The position numbers and the translations under genes were made by a program. Below are positions 1-8,233 of a stretch of 17,236 nucleotides of DNA, one piece after another; the stretch's first letter is position 1, and each line of letters starts with the position of its first letter. Under the pieces are notes generated by a model. The model ran no database searches, was not told the origin of the DNA, and saw only the letters and a list, made by a program, of their open reading frames with translations. Source of the DNA: Methanoregula sp. (GTDB lineage: Archaea > Halobacteriota > Methanomicrobia > Methanomicrobiales > Methanospirillaceae); NCBI GenBank assembly GCA_028711405.1, contig JAQTSH010000010.1, forward strand, positions 1 through 17,236, read 5' to 3'.

Positions 1-1898
1 ACGTGGGAGTCCCGGCAGCTGGCAAGTGCCGCCTGGACCTGTGTGATAACTGATGAGGGACGATCCTGCGGTTGACATCCTGTCATGCCGGATGCATACC
101 CGGGTTCAAAATAGATGACGTCAACACCGCTCCGGGTTGCGGGTTCTACCTGATCCAGGCGATCAACATAGATCCCAAGGTTCGGAGATTGTTCCGTAAT
201 CTTTGTGGGGCGTGGAGGAATCTCGAGAAGTTTTCCTATGACGGTTTCAAGCCGGTCGTTCACCAACAGCAGATCATCGGGCGAGGGGAGGGCAGCATTG
301 ATCAGGTGTTCTTCGGCACTGACAAAAAAATCCCGGCGCATACGGTTCAGTTCGCCGAGCGGGGCAAAGAGCGTGCCGTCATAGGTGAGGGAGAATGCCC
401 GTACGACAAACGGGGTGACCCCGGTCTTCGTCAATTGCGTGCTCAACTGGTCACGGGTCAGCGGATGCGTTTTTGCCGGAACGAGACGCATGTCCGGGAC
501 GCGGGAGAATCTGATGGGAACTTTTCCCGGGAGCGCGATCGTTCCCTCCATGTGAATCAAACCATCCGGCTGGACCTGAACCGCAAGGTCTACAGGCACC
601 GGGTGCCGGAGTCCTGCACTGGTGCCGCTCATGATCTGCCGGGCACGGGCAGACACGGCAACCGAAGAGGTGAGCGTGACCCGTGCTCCGGGTTGCACTG
701 CATGGGGAACCGTGAACGTTATCTGCGTACCGGAACGAACCGGTTCGTTGTTGAGCGAAAAACCCCATTCGGCATCCTTCTGCCTGGGATCGGTGAAGAG
801 TACACCGTCGCCAGCATGGAGGGCGATCTGCTGCCCGGCTGATACCGTAACGCGCCCTGTGCGGTGATCCCACCGTGTTACTGTACCGAGAAAAAGTCCC
901 TGGTTTCCCGGGTCTTTCCGGCTCATGAGATTCCCGTGGCGCTCCCCGAAAATGTACCCTGACGTAAAGCCCCGGTTAAACGCAAGGAGCAGATCCCGTA
1001 CCTTTGCCTCATCAGGTCTCCAGTCCCCGCGTGCGAGCTCGTCGAGAGCTTCCCGGTACGTTGCCGTGACAAGGGCACCATATTCCGGGGATCTCATGCG
1101 TCCTTCGATCTTGAGGGAGACGACCGGGAGATCGACCAGATTGGCGAGATGCGTGTACGTAGAAAGATCCTTGGGCGAGAGCAGGTAGGGATCGATCATG
1201 GGTAGGAAGAGGGGATCTACGGGACGCCCGTATTCATCCGCTTCCGAAGAGACCATCCGGTACTTTTTCCGGCAGGGTTGAGCGCACATGCCCCGGTTAC
1301 CGCTCCGTCCGCCAATGACCGATGAAAGCAGGCATTGACCGGAGTAACTGTAGCAGAGCGCTCCGTGCACAAACACTTCAAGCCCGATCCCCGTATGCTG
1401 AACCGCACGGGCAATCGCACGCATGTCGTGCGCAGAGAGTTCGCGCGCGAGGACGACACGGGAAAACCCGTGCTCTGCCGCAAAGAGGACACCATCGGCG
1501 GAATGGAGGGTCAGTTGCGTTGAGGCATGAAGGGGCAGTGCAGGTACAATTTCGCGAGCGAGATGTGCGATACCAAGGTCCTGCACGAGCACCGCGTCAA
1601 CACCCACTGAGTAGAGCCAGACAAGATACCCGGCGACACCGTCAAGTTCCCGGTCATGGATGAGTGTGTTCACGGTCACATAGACCCGGACACCACGGGC
1701 ATGGGCGTACCGGATCGCCTCGGCAATCTCATCACGAGAAAAATTTTTAGCGAATCTGCGGGCGCCAAACAGCCTGCCGGAGAGATAGACCGCATCGGCA
1801 CCGGCAGCGATCACCGCACGGAGCGCTTCCGGTGACCCGGCAGGTGCGAGAAGTTCCGGGAGAACTTTATTCCGGGAAACGGTTCCTGTCGTTTTCAT
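1..1898 (-). CDS. Peptidase U32 family protein with DUF3656-like C-terminal part (left-truncated)
   Basis: The frame is open from the ATG at 1898 to the left edge, giving at least 632 residues without the natural C-terminus. It opens with the family motif LAPAGSPEALRAVIAAGADA (residues 17-36). It carries the U32 signature EVFVHGALCYSYSGQC near residues 174-189. Cys182, Cys189, Cys205 and Cys209 match the four-cysteine pattern that binds an Fe-S cluster in U32 relatives. The long region after about residue 330 has the layout of DUF3656-containing members. In bacteria that architecture includes RlhA, which hydroxylates a cytidine of 23S rRNA, while other U32 proteins (TrhP, UbiU/V) also hydroxylate RNA or quinones. 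An RNA-hydroxylase role here is inference; the 'peptidase' name is historical. No strong SD precedes the ATG, and no ATG, GTG or TTG start was seen in frame in the codons just upstream. It lies 141 bases downstream of a membrane-protein gene on the same strand. Confidence 0.88.
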   Translation of the reverse strand, partial: MKTTGTVSRNKVLPELLAPAGSPEALRAVIAAGADAVYLSGRLFGARRFAKNFSRDEIAEAIRYAHARGVRVYVTVNTLIHDRELDGVAGYLVWLYSVGVDAVLVQDLGIAHLAREIVPALPLHASTQLTLHSADGVLFAAEHGFSRVVLARELSAHDMRAIARAVQHTGIGLEVFVHGALCYSYSGQCLLSSVIGGRSGNRGMCAQPCRKKYRMVSSEADEYGRPVDPLFLPMIDPYLLSPKDLSTYTHLANLVDLPVVSLKIEGRMRSPEYGALVTATYREALDELARGDWRPDEAKVRDLLLAFNRGFTSGYIFGERHGNLMSRKDPGNQGLFLGTVTRWDHRTGRVTVSAGQQIALHAGDGVLFTDPRQKDAEWGFSLNNEPVRSGTQITFTVPHAVQPGARVTLTSSVAVSARARQIMSGTSAGLRHPVPVDLAVQVQPDGLIHMEGTIALPGKVPIRFSRVPDMRLVPAKTHPLTRDQLSTQLTKTGVTPFVVRAFSLTYDGTLFAPLGELNRMRRDFFVSAEEHLINAALPSPDDLLLVNDRLETVIGKLLEIPPRPTKITEQSPNLGIYVDRLDQVEPATRSGVDVIYFEPGYASGMTGCQPQDRPSSVITQVQAALASCRDSH

Positions 1899-2039
1899 GC
1901 TGCTGCCGGTATGCGAAAGGTCATGATCCCGTTTGTTTCTTTTTGGTGTGTCTGCGCCGGTCTCGTGCGGGTTCCTCGCGTGAGGATGTACCCCACGGAC
2001 TTTTTTATCCAACGCGTGAGCGGGTGTCGTCATGTCCGG

Positions 2040-2582
2040 TCAGTACTCTCCGGTAATAAGGTGGATTATCCCCGTGGATATAAGGATAGTGAAAAGAGAG
2101 ACAGCCACATATCCCGCCATCATAAGGATGATCGCATGATCCCGTCGCCATCCGAGCACCCATGAGACCGGAGGACACACATAAATCCCAAGGATGATCA
2201 CACCGGGCACAACACCGTAGATGCCATACTTGGTGAGAAACGGGGATGCAGTTACCCGCGTTCGTGCGTTTTTCAAAAATCGCGCTATTCGCACGGAACT
2301 CTCGCCGAGGATCTCGAATAGGGCAAACAGCAGAAGAATGACTCCAAGCGCGACGATGACGATCACAAACAGGACAAATGCCGGGGGCAACCCAAGAGCG
2401 ATGCCAACCGGTGCAGCGCCATATTCGATCACGAGTGTCGATGAGATGAGAGCCAGGGTCAGAAGGGGGGAGAGGTTCAGGCAGAGGGCAGTGCCAAGCG
2501 GCAGGACAAGCACAAAAAGGACACATTGCAGAATTGCCCAACCCAGGCATTGCCAGGGTGAGCCTGATGCACGGATTTCCAT
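2040..2582 (-). CDS. Small multi-pass membrane protein, possible 'small multi-drug export' (COG2426-like) family
   Basis: The 180-residue product is strongly hydrophobic, with apparent membrane segments near residues 13-35, 40-60, 64-92, 118-140 and 152-175. A basic stretch (KNARTR, about 103-108) separates the third and fourth. The size, the segment layout and the KYG...PPVSWVLGW block resemble the PF06695 'small multi-drug export' proteins, whose transport role is weakly established. I cannot confirm the match without a profile search. A competing frame over the same DNA gives a longer but Cys/Pro/His-rich, non-hydrophobic product and is a shadow. A TATA-like TTTATGC at 2617-2611 (minus) would place the transcription start close to the ATG, so the message may be nearly leaderless. 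The U32 gene follows on the same strand. Confidence 0.7.
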   Translation of the reverse strand: MEIRASGSPWQCLGWAILQCVLFVLVLPLGTALCLNLSPLLTLALISSTLVIEYGAAPVGIALGLPPAFVLFVIVIVALGVILLLFALFEILGESSVRIARFLKNARTRVTASPFLTKYGIYGVVPGVIILGIYVCPPVSWVLGWRRDHAIILMMAGYVAVSLFTILISTGIIHLITGEY

Positions 2583-2610
2583 GGGTATGATACAGATTTG
2601 GCACAGGAAG

Positions 2611-2617
2611 GCATAAA
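2611..2617 (-). promoter_or_regulatory. Possible TATA element for the membrane-protein gene
   Basis: TTTATGC on the minus strand lies about 30 bases upstream of the ATG at 2582. That spacing suits an archaeal TATA box driving a nearly leaderless transcript. It is a short match and was not tested. Confidence 0.3.
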
Positions 2618-2802
2618 CAGGTACCCATTGTGGAGGATTTTCGGGATCTCATGAGTAACCGGGAACGAAAAAAAAGCCGGCGTGCTCACTTTTCCGGATA
2701 TTGTTCCGAACTATTGAGGGTTCAGGCTGGGTCCAGGTAGCGGCGGTGGCGTTTTCATGCGATAAGAATCATTTTGTGGACAGCAACACAAGGAATGATC
2801 AG

Positions 2803-3456
2803 ATGAAGATCATTGCCTCACTCACGGATGCCGGTCTGGCGGTTGCTGCACGGGATGCCGGTGCAGATATGATCGAGTGTCGTCTCGATCTCATGGCAGG
2901 TGACCCTGTTGCACAGGTGCGGGCATGCCGTGAGCAGGTGGCACTGCCGATCATCGCCACGATCCGGTCCGGTGCGGAAGGGGGACGGTTCTTCGGGGAT
3001 GCTGATGAGTGGTTCCGGCAGATCCAGCCGATACTCCCCTATGTCGAATATGTCGATATCGAGCAGCGGTTTGCCCGGCACGCAGCGGCAATCAGGGCAG
3101 AAAAAAAGATCATTATTGCCTCGTACCACACAGCGCAGGTGATGGCGCTACCGGACCTTTTCATGCTGGAGCGGGAACTCCGGGTGTATGGGGATATCCC
3201 CAAGATCATTATCACCCCATCCACCGCAGAAGATATTGTTGATCTCGCCGCGTTCACCTGCGCTGCAAAAAAACCGGTCTGCACCGGTGTGATGGGCGCG
3301 GCATTCCGGTATGCCCGCGTGATGCTTCCCTTCTTTGGTTCAGGCTTTGTGTATTGCTCTACCGGTACAGCAACTGCAACCGGACAATACACGGTCGGGG
3401 AATTTACCGACATCATGAAACGGGTGCAAGGCAAGGATGATACAGTCACGGAATGA
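2803..3456 (+). CDS. aroD: 3-dehydroquinate dehydratase, type I
   Basis: Dehydrates 3-dehydroquinate to 3-dehydroshikimate through a Schiff base, the third step of the archaeal shikimate route. The ATG at 2803 gives 217 residues, close to the roughly 220 of archaeal type I enzymes, and has AGGA eight bases upstream. Extending to the frame's earliest possible start adds a non-conserved N-terminus. Visible active-site elements are MIECRLDL (Glu25, Arg27), ATIRS (residues 52-56), His109 in ASYHT, the Schiff-base lysine Lys134 in DIPKIIITP, and the C-terminal GQYTVGEF. It lies on the plus strand, apart from the minus-strand aromatic operon, with vapBC between them. It therefore has its own promoter, which I could not place with confidence. 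Confidence 0.95.
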   Translation: MKIIASLTDAGLAVAARDAGADMIECRLDLMAGDPVAQVRACREQVALPIIATIRSGAEGGRFFGDADEWFRQIQPILPYVEYVDIEQRFARHAAAIRAEKKIIIASYHTAQVMALPDLFMLERELRVYGDIPKIIITPSTAEDIVDLAAFTCAAKKPVCTGVMGAAFRYARVMLPFFGSGFVYCSTGTATATGQYTVGEFTDIMKRVQGKDDTVTE

Positions 3457-3598
3457 GTGTTCCGGTTTCCATGTCTCGCACCATGAATCCGTGGGTGCAA
3501 AAGTATGCGTTCGCCAGCAATGGTTAGCACACGTCGGTTATCTGGTCATGCGAAAGTAAAAATGTGATCACCATCAGGTTTTTGGGATTTTCATCCGC

Positions 3599-3605
3599 TT
3601 TTTTT
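3599..3605 (+). terminator. Oligo-T tract downstream of aroD
   Basis: A run of seven T residues lies about 140 bases after the aroD stop and upstream of the vapBC promoter. Archaeal RNA polymerase commonly terminates at such tracts. The preceding intergenic sequence (3457-3598) holds nothing else I recognise. Confidence 0.4.
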
Positions 3606-3640
3606 CGCAAGCGCTACCTGACTTTTAAAATATCATAACA

Positions 3641-3648
3641 TTTAAAAG
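3641..3648 (+). promoter_or_regulatory. TATA-like box upstream of vapB
   Basis: TTTAAAAG starts about 33 bases before the ATG at 3674, inside an AT-rich patch (3621-3664) that contrasts with the surrounding GC-rich DNA. The spacing puts the start site near 3671, so the message would be almost leaderless, consistent with the lack of an SD. A second AT-rich candidate lies at 3623-3631. Confidence 0.45.
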
Positions 3649-3673
3649 TTTAAATCATTAAAGTATGTTTGTT

Positions 3674-3913
3674 ATGGGGACTATCACGATCTGCATTGAT
3701 GACGAGACCGAGCGACGGTTCCGTCAGGTTGCACGCGAAACCCTTGGGGAGAAGAAGGGGTATCTTGGCAAAGCGACAACAGAAGCAATTGAGTATTGGA
3801 TCCGTGAGCGGGAACAGGAAGCGATCGCAGACAGAGCACTTGCCATTCTTAAAAAAGAACGACATTTGGGAGAGCACCTGTACCAGACACGGCAGGATAT
3901 TCATGACCGGTAA
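3674..3913 (+). CDS. vapB: VapB-type antitoxin
   Basis: A 79-residue protein with a ribbon-helix-helix-like N-terminus: the strand TITICID is followed by helices ending in the conserved TTEAIEYWI. Its charged C-terminal tail (ILKKERHLGEHLY) is the sort of segment that wraps and inhibits a PIN toxin. It presumably binds DNA at its own promoter and neutralises the downstream VapC. I chose the ATG at 3674 because family members start with M-x-T-I; an ATG nine bases earlier (3665) is possible and adds three residues. It overlaps vapC by 11 bases, as is usual for such pairs. Confidence 0.82.
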   Translation: MGTITICIDDETERRFRQVARETLGEKKGYLGKATTEAIEYWIREREQEAIADRALAILKKERHLGEHLYQTRQDIHDR

Positions 3914-4334
3914 CCCGGCACTCATTGACACGAACCTGCTTGTGTACGCGTTCGATGCTGACAGCGGGGATAAACAGCAGGCTGCACAAGAACTTCTGTC
4001 CCGCTGCTGGAGACATGAAATGCAGTTCGCAGTGTCAACCCAAAACCTTGCAGAATTTTCGGCTATCGTCCGGGAAAAAGTCTCCCATCCGGCATCTGGG
4101 GATGAAGTACGGGCATTTCTTTACGTCATCACAGAATTCCGGGATTGGACTATCCTTACGTATGGTGCAGAGACCGTGATCCGTGCTCATGAAATACGGG
4201 ATAATTATTCCCTTCATTTCTGGGACGCACTTCTTGTAGCTACAATGGAGGAGAATTCGATCCGTACTATCTATACCGAAGACAAGCACTTTGCCCGGGT
4301 GCCATGGCTTAAAAGAATCAATCCTTTCGAGTAA
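3903..4334 (+). CDS. vapC: VapC-type PIN-domain ribonuclease toxin
   Basis: A 143-residue PIN-domain protein, expected to be a Mg2+-dependent endoribonuclease acting on tRNA, rRNA or mRNA. The acidic active-site residues are all visible: Asp9 in LIDTNLLVY, Glu51 in QNLAEF, Asp108 in LHFWDALL, and Glu126/Asp127 in YTEDKHF. The toxin therefore looks intact. The ATG at 3903 overlaps the end of vapB; an apparent upstream extension of this frame is only the shadow of vapB. The pair sits between aroD and the convergent aroC, which separates aroD from the aromatic operon and suggests an insertion (inference). Confidence 0.9.
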   Translation: MTGNPALIDTNLLVYAFDADSGDKQQAAQELLSRCWRHEMQFAVSTQNLAEFSAIVREKVSHPASGDEVRAFLYVITEFRDWTILTYGAETVIRAHEIRDNYSLHFWDALLVATMEENSIRTIYTEDKHFARVPWLKRINPFE

Positions 4335-4364
4335 TGAAACTGCGAAGACCCGTAAAGAATAGGA

Positions 4365-4370
4365 TTTTTT
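4365..4370 (+). terminator. Oligo-T tract after vapC
   Basis: A run of six T residues 31 bases past the vapC stop is a plausible archaeal terminator. The rest of 4335-4596, the gap between the convergent vapC and aroC, is AT-richer and holds no gene that I see. Confidence 0.35.
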
Positions 4371-4576
4371 GGGTGTGCTAGAGGATTTGCTCCATGTTTT
4401 TATCGGTCTAAAAAACTGGGAACGTTCTGGAAAGGATATTGTATCCCAGTTTATTTGATTTTAACATCTTCTCCGTGTTTCTTCAGCGATGGGCTGACAG
4501 CGCGCCCTTTCACGATTGAGACCGTATCGCAATCCCGTACACGTTCTCCTGGTGTACCGTAATCACATTCGTACCC

Positions 4577-4585
4577 AAATAAAAA
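4577..4585 (-). terminator. T-rich tract after aroC (end of aromatic operon)
   Basis: On the minus strand TTTTTATTT follows the aroC stop by about a dozen bases. It is a reasonable archaeal oligo-T terminator for the long operon. Confidence 0.4.
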
Positions 4586-4596
4586 TGGAATGTTTC

Positions 4597-5583
4597 TCAA
4601 CGGTACTTCATCTGCTCGAGCAGGCAGTCTGCGAGCACCAGCGCCAGCATCGCTTCAGCCACCGGAACGATGCGTGGCACAATGCAGGGATCATGCCGTC
4701 CTGATATTGAAATCTCCGCTTCGTTCCCGTGGATATCCCGTGTCTTCTGGACCGTGGCAATTGAGGGTGTCGGTTTTACAGCAAGGCGTACGACAATCTC
4801 CTGCCCGGATGAGATGCCCCCGAGGATACCCCCGGCATGATTACTGGCAAACCCCCCGGCTGTGATCGAATCATTGTTCTCACTCCCGAACCGTCGGGCA
4901 ACGGCAAACCCGTCGCCAATCTCTACACCTTTCACCGCGCCGATTCCCATCATCGCGCCTGCGATAAGAGCATCTAGTTTCCCGAAGACGGGATCCCCGA
5001 GTCCGGCAGGACACACGGAGGCGGTACACTCAACGATACCCCCCACGGAATCCCCACGCTCTTTTGCCGAGAGGATCTCCTGCTCCATCTCACCAGGAGT
5101 CGTCGTACCGTGCACTTCCCGGATGCTTCCTGTGACCGTGATACCCTGTGCCTGTAACCATTTCATCGCCACGGCACCTGCGGCAACGCGCCCGATCGTC
5201 TCCCTGCCGGAACTCCTCCCCCCTCCCCGGTGGTCCCGTATGCCGTACTTCGAAAAATACGAAAAATCCGCATGCCCCGGTCGGAAGAGATCCCGCAGGG
5301 CATCATAATCAGAGGAATGCTGATTCTCGTTGGTAACGAGCATCGCGATCGGAGCGCCCGTGGTCAGTCCCTCAAAAGTTCCGGAGAGGATCACAATTTG
5401 GTCTGACTCCTTGCGGGCAGAGGTGAGCGGGGAGGTACCCGGGCGGCGACGGTCAAGCAAGGGTTGGATATCCGCTTCGGATAGACCCATCCGCGCCGGG
5501 CAACCATCGATCACGACGCCAACTGCGGTGCCATGACTCTCGCCAAACGTCGTAATCCGGAAATTTTTCCCGAACGTGTTCAT
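4597..5583 (-). CDS. aroC: Chorismate synthase
   Basis: Converts EPSP to chorismate by anti-1,4 elimination of phosphate with reduced FMN. The 328-residue protein is shorter than the 350-390 typical of bacteria but contains all signatures: GESHG at 14-18, the RRRPGTSPLTSARKE block, FRPGHAD, HRGGGRSSGRET, and near the C-terminus SGRHDPCIVPR. It is the last gene of the operon. Its ATG shares the ATGA tetranucleotide with the stop of the aroK-aroE fusion (5580-5583), which implies translational coupling. Confidence 0.97.
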   Translation of the reverse strand: MNTFGKNFRITTFGESHGTAVGVVIDGCPARMGLSEADIQPLLDRRRPGTSPLTSARKESDQIVILSGTFEGLTTGAPIAMLVTNENQHSSDYDALRDLFRPGHADFSYFSKYGIRDHRGGGRSSGRETIGRVAAGAVAMKWLQAQGITVTGSIREVHGTTTPGEMEQEILSAKERGDSVGGIVECTASVCPAGLGDPVFGKLDALIAGAMMGIGAVKGVEIGDGFAVARRFGSENNDSITAGGFASNHAGGILGGISSGQEIVVRLAVKPTPSIATVQKTRDIHGNEAEISISGRHDPCIVPRIVPVAEAMLALVLADCLLEQMKYR

Positions 5584-6971
5584 GCGACCAGCTCCCTGAT
5601 AACTGTCTCGGGCACATCGATGCCGAAGAAGATGTAGAACTGTTCGCGTGCCTGCTGGACAAAGACCTCGGTCCCGGTGATCGTCTGGCAGCCAACCTGC
5701 CGGGCGGCTTCGACGAGCGGCGTCACCGGAGGGGTATAGACCAGGTCAAAGACCGTCATCTCTTTATTCAACTGCTCTTTTTTAAGAGGACTCTGCGTAT
5801 CCGGCTGCATGCCCAGCGGCGTGGCATTCACCACTACATCCGGCTTGATCTGATCGAACGCGTCCCACGTGGCGGATGCGCACCCGAACCGCTCCGCAAG
5901 CGCATGGGCTTTCTCCGGTGTCCGGTTTATGATCGTCACCTCCATGTCCAGATCGGTGAGCGCATATACCGCGGCAGCGGCAACCCCGCCAGCTCCGAGA
6001 AGCACTGCCTTCTTCCCTTTTTTTGAGACGAGCGGTTTTCGTATGCCGAGCCAGTCCGTATTGTAGCCTATTGTCGATCCCCGGGAAAAGACGACTGTGT
6101 TCACCGCGCCGATCTGCTCTGCTGCATGTTCTTCGATCTCATCGATCTGGTCGATGATGGCGGTCTTGAACGGAATGGTCACCGAGAGCCCTTTTGCATC
6201 GATCTCCTGTGCACTATGCAGGATCTCGTCAAGTTCCGGATCCTCAAACCAGGTGTAATGGTAATTGAGCTGGTAGCGCCTGAAGAGCGCGTTATAGAGA
6301 CGCGGGCTCAGGCTGTGGGCGCACGGATACCCGGCAATCCCGAGGATACGGGTCTGGGGATCACGGGAAGGACTGGTAAGAATATTTTCAAGCGTGGATA
6401 ACGCAGGGGCGGGAATCCGACCGGTCCGGAAGAAGGCAAGTGCATGCGTTCGCTGCTCCGGGGTCGAAACCCCGTTATTGAGGAGCTGAAGTACATGTTG
6501 TGCGGCAACCTCCGGAGAGGTTGCGGTCGTATCAAGAGAGAAATCAGCGGAGGCGTGGTATGCCTGCCGCCGCTGGTACACAACCTCGGCGATCTCTTCA
6601 GCAAGCGGGAGGTGGGTGAGTGGCGGGCGGGGTTTGTGTAAAAGTCGCTGTTTGATCGTCTCAATATCGGCAGTCAGGAGCACGCAGACACTATTGCGCC
6701 GGAGATGTTCCATGTTCACCGGGTCGATCACCGCCCCGCCACCGGTACTCACGACCACATTGTCAGCCGGTAGCGTTGCGATCACCTCACGTTCCCACGC
6801 CCGGAACCGCTCCTCGCCTTCCTCATGGAAGATATCAGGGATCGACCTGCCGCTCCGCTCCTCAATCAATGCATCTGTGTCGATGAACGGGAGGTTCATC
6901 TGCCGGGCAACCAACTGCCCTACCTCGGTCTTCCCGGTTCCCCGGAAACCCGAAAATACAATACGTCTCAT
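5580..6971 (-). CDS. Fused shikimate kinase (bacterial AroK type) / shikimate dehydrogenase
   Basis: A bifunctional protein of 463 residues. Residues 1-165 are a P-loop shikimate kinase: Walker A GFRGTGKT (8-15), the shikimate-binding aspartate in IDTD (Asp33), Arg57 and the GGG loop (77-79). RPP at 115-117 lies in the lid. After a linker (about 166-208), residues 209-463 form an NADP-dependent shikimate dehydrogenase: AHSLSPRLYN, catalytic Lys269 in TIPFK, GAVNTV, Asp306 in YNTDW, dinucleotide loop GAGGVA (326-331), NRT (349-351), NATPLGM and a late Gln. It should reduce dehydroshikimate to shikimate and phosphorylate it. I chose the ATG at 6971 because it overlaps the aroA stop (ATGA) and starts right at the kinase fold; an upstream ATG would add 18 unconserved residues. 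Most archaea use an unrelated GHMP-type shikimate kinase, so the kinase half is notable. Confidence 0.95.
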   Translation of the reverse strand: MRRIVFSGFRGTGKTEVGQLVARQMNLPFIDTDALIEERSGRSIPDIFHEEGEERFRAWEREVIATLPADNVVVSTGGGAVIDPVNMEHLRRNSVCVLLTADIETIKQRLLHKPRPPLTHLPLAEEIAEVVYQRRQAYHASADFSLDTTATSPEVAAQHVLQLLNNGVSTPEQRTHALAFFRTGRIPAPALSTLENILTSPSRDPQTRILGIAGYPCAHSLSPRLYNALFRRYQLNYHYTWFEDPELDEILHSAQEIDAKGLSVTIPFKTAIIDQIDEIEEHAAEQIGAVNTVVFSRGSTIGYNTDWLGIRKPLVSKKGKKAVLLGAGGVAAAAVYALTDLDMEVTIINRTPEKAHALAERFGCASATWDAFDQIKPDVVVNATPLGMQPDTQSPLKKEQLNKEMTVFDLVYTPPVTPLVEAARQVGCQTITGTEVFVQQAREQFYIFFGIDVPETVIRELVA

Positions 6972-8233
6972 CCAGTCACTCCCTTCAGTATGTCCCAGAA
7001 CGCGGGAAACGATTTTGTCACACAATCGGTATCCAGGATCGTCACCCCGCCAATACCCAGTCCCAGCACAGCAAAGCTCATCGCAGTCCGGTGATCGGCA
7101 AACGGATCGATCGTGCCACCATGCAACGGAGCCGGGCGGATCGTGATCCAGTCATTCCCGCACGTCACATCCCCACCCAGCCGGCGCAGGTTCTCCGCCG
7201 TACCAAGAATCCGGTCGCTCTCCTTGAATTTCAGGTGGCTGATGCCGGTGATGGTGGTGGGGGTGCCCGCGACTGCGGCAACCATGCAGAGCGTCTGCAC
7301 GGTATCCGGCGCCGCGGACATATCGACCGTAATTCCCTTGAGCGGGATTATCCGTTCAACGCTCACAGCGTCCTTGTCGTACCTGACCGAACAGCCCATG
7401 CGGGTGAGTGCGTCCAGGAACGCCCGGTCTCCCTGCGCCGATGCCGGGTTGAGCCGGGTCACGGTTGATTTCCCCCCACAGATCGCTGCCATCGCAAAAA
7501 AATATGAGGCAGACGAGTAATCCCCTTCAATCGCATAGCTCCGGCTCTCGTACCGATGATGAGTACTCACCCGGAACTGCGTGTATGCCTGCCGCGTGAT
7601 CTCTGCACCAAATGCCCGCATGACCTCAAGGGTGATATCCAGGTACGACCGCGAAGCGGGGGGCGTGGATACGACAAGGTCGATCTCACGTGCCGCGTAG
7701 GGTGCGGCGATTAAAATGGAGGAGATGAACTGGCTGGAAACCGAGCCATCGATGGTTGCGGGTCCACCGGATAACGAGCCGCTCACGGTGAACGGCGGGT
7801 ATCCTTCGTCGTGCAGAAACGTGATCTGCCCGCCAAGCGTCCGGAGCGTGTCCGTAAGGTGCCCGATGGGACGCTTCTGCATCCGGGCATTGCCGGTGAG
7901 TGTGACCGGGTCGCGTGCAAGAAGTGCCAAGGTGGTTAAGAGCCGCAGGCTCGTCCCGGAGTTGCCGAGATCAAGAACCGTATTTTTTCCCGCATCGAAC
8001 TGCCCGTCGCATCCGCTTATCGTGACCCGTTCCGCAGTGTGGGTCACAGGCACACCCAGCCGGGTGAGTGCCTGCATCGTGAGCAGGGTATCATCCGCGA
8101 GAAGGGGAAACCGGATGGTACTCTCTTTATTCGCAAGCGCTGCCGTGACGAACGCCCGGTGCGTGTAACTCTTGGACGGCGGTGCAGCCACAGAAAAATC
8201 CAGATCCCGTATCCGGGGCAGGGAGTAATTCAT
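6968..8233 (-). CDS. aroA: 3-phosphoshikimate 1-carboxyvinyltransferase (EPSP synthase)
   Basis: Transfers the enolpyruvyl group of PEP to shikimate 3-phosphate. The 421-residue protein matches the family length. It shows PPSKSYTHRAF (Lys21, Arg26), LGNSGTSLRLL (PEP site, about 89-99), SVSSQFISS, the catalytic aspartate in AAPDTVQT (Asp310), KFKESDRI (about 335-342) and FADHRTAM near the end. The ATG at 8233 sits in an ATGA overlap with the pheA stop (8230-8233). An alternative ATG at 8260 lies inside pheA and is less likely. The gene is in the middle of the operon, upstream of the kinase that supplies its substrate. Confidence 0.97.
   Translation of the reverse strand: MNYSLPRIRDLDFSVAAPPSKSYTHRAFVTAALANKESTIRFPLLADDTLLTMQALTRLGVPVTHTAERVTISGCDGQFDAGKNTVLDLGNSGTSLRLLTTLALLARDPVTLTGNARMQKRPIGHLTDTLRTLGGQITFLHDEGYPPFTVSGSLSGGPATIDGSVSSQFISSILIAAPYAAREIDLVVSTPPASRSYLDITLEVMRAFGAEITRQAYTQFRVSTHHRYESRSYAIEGDYSSASYFFAMAAICGGKSTVTRLNPASAQGDRAFLDALTRMGCSVRYDKDAVSVERIIPLKGITVDMSAAPDTVQTLCMVAAVAGTPTTITGISHLKFKESDRILGTAENLRRLGGDVTCGNDWITIRPAPLHGGTIDPFADHRTAMSFAVLGLGIGGVTILDTDCVTKSFPAFWDILKGVTG

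Noticed and set aside
72..1663. Several plus-strand and other-frame minus-strand open frames of 60-256 codons over the U32 gene
   Set aside because: They are antisense or frame shadows of a continuous, motif-rich U32 coding frame that runs to the left edge; their products are Arg/Pro/Cys-rich without family motifs.
2005..2652. 215-codon minus-strand frame overlapping the membrane protein
   Set aside because: The alternative frame gives a clean multi-pass hydrophobic protein; this one is rich in Cys, His and Pro with no coherent segments.
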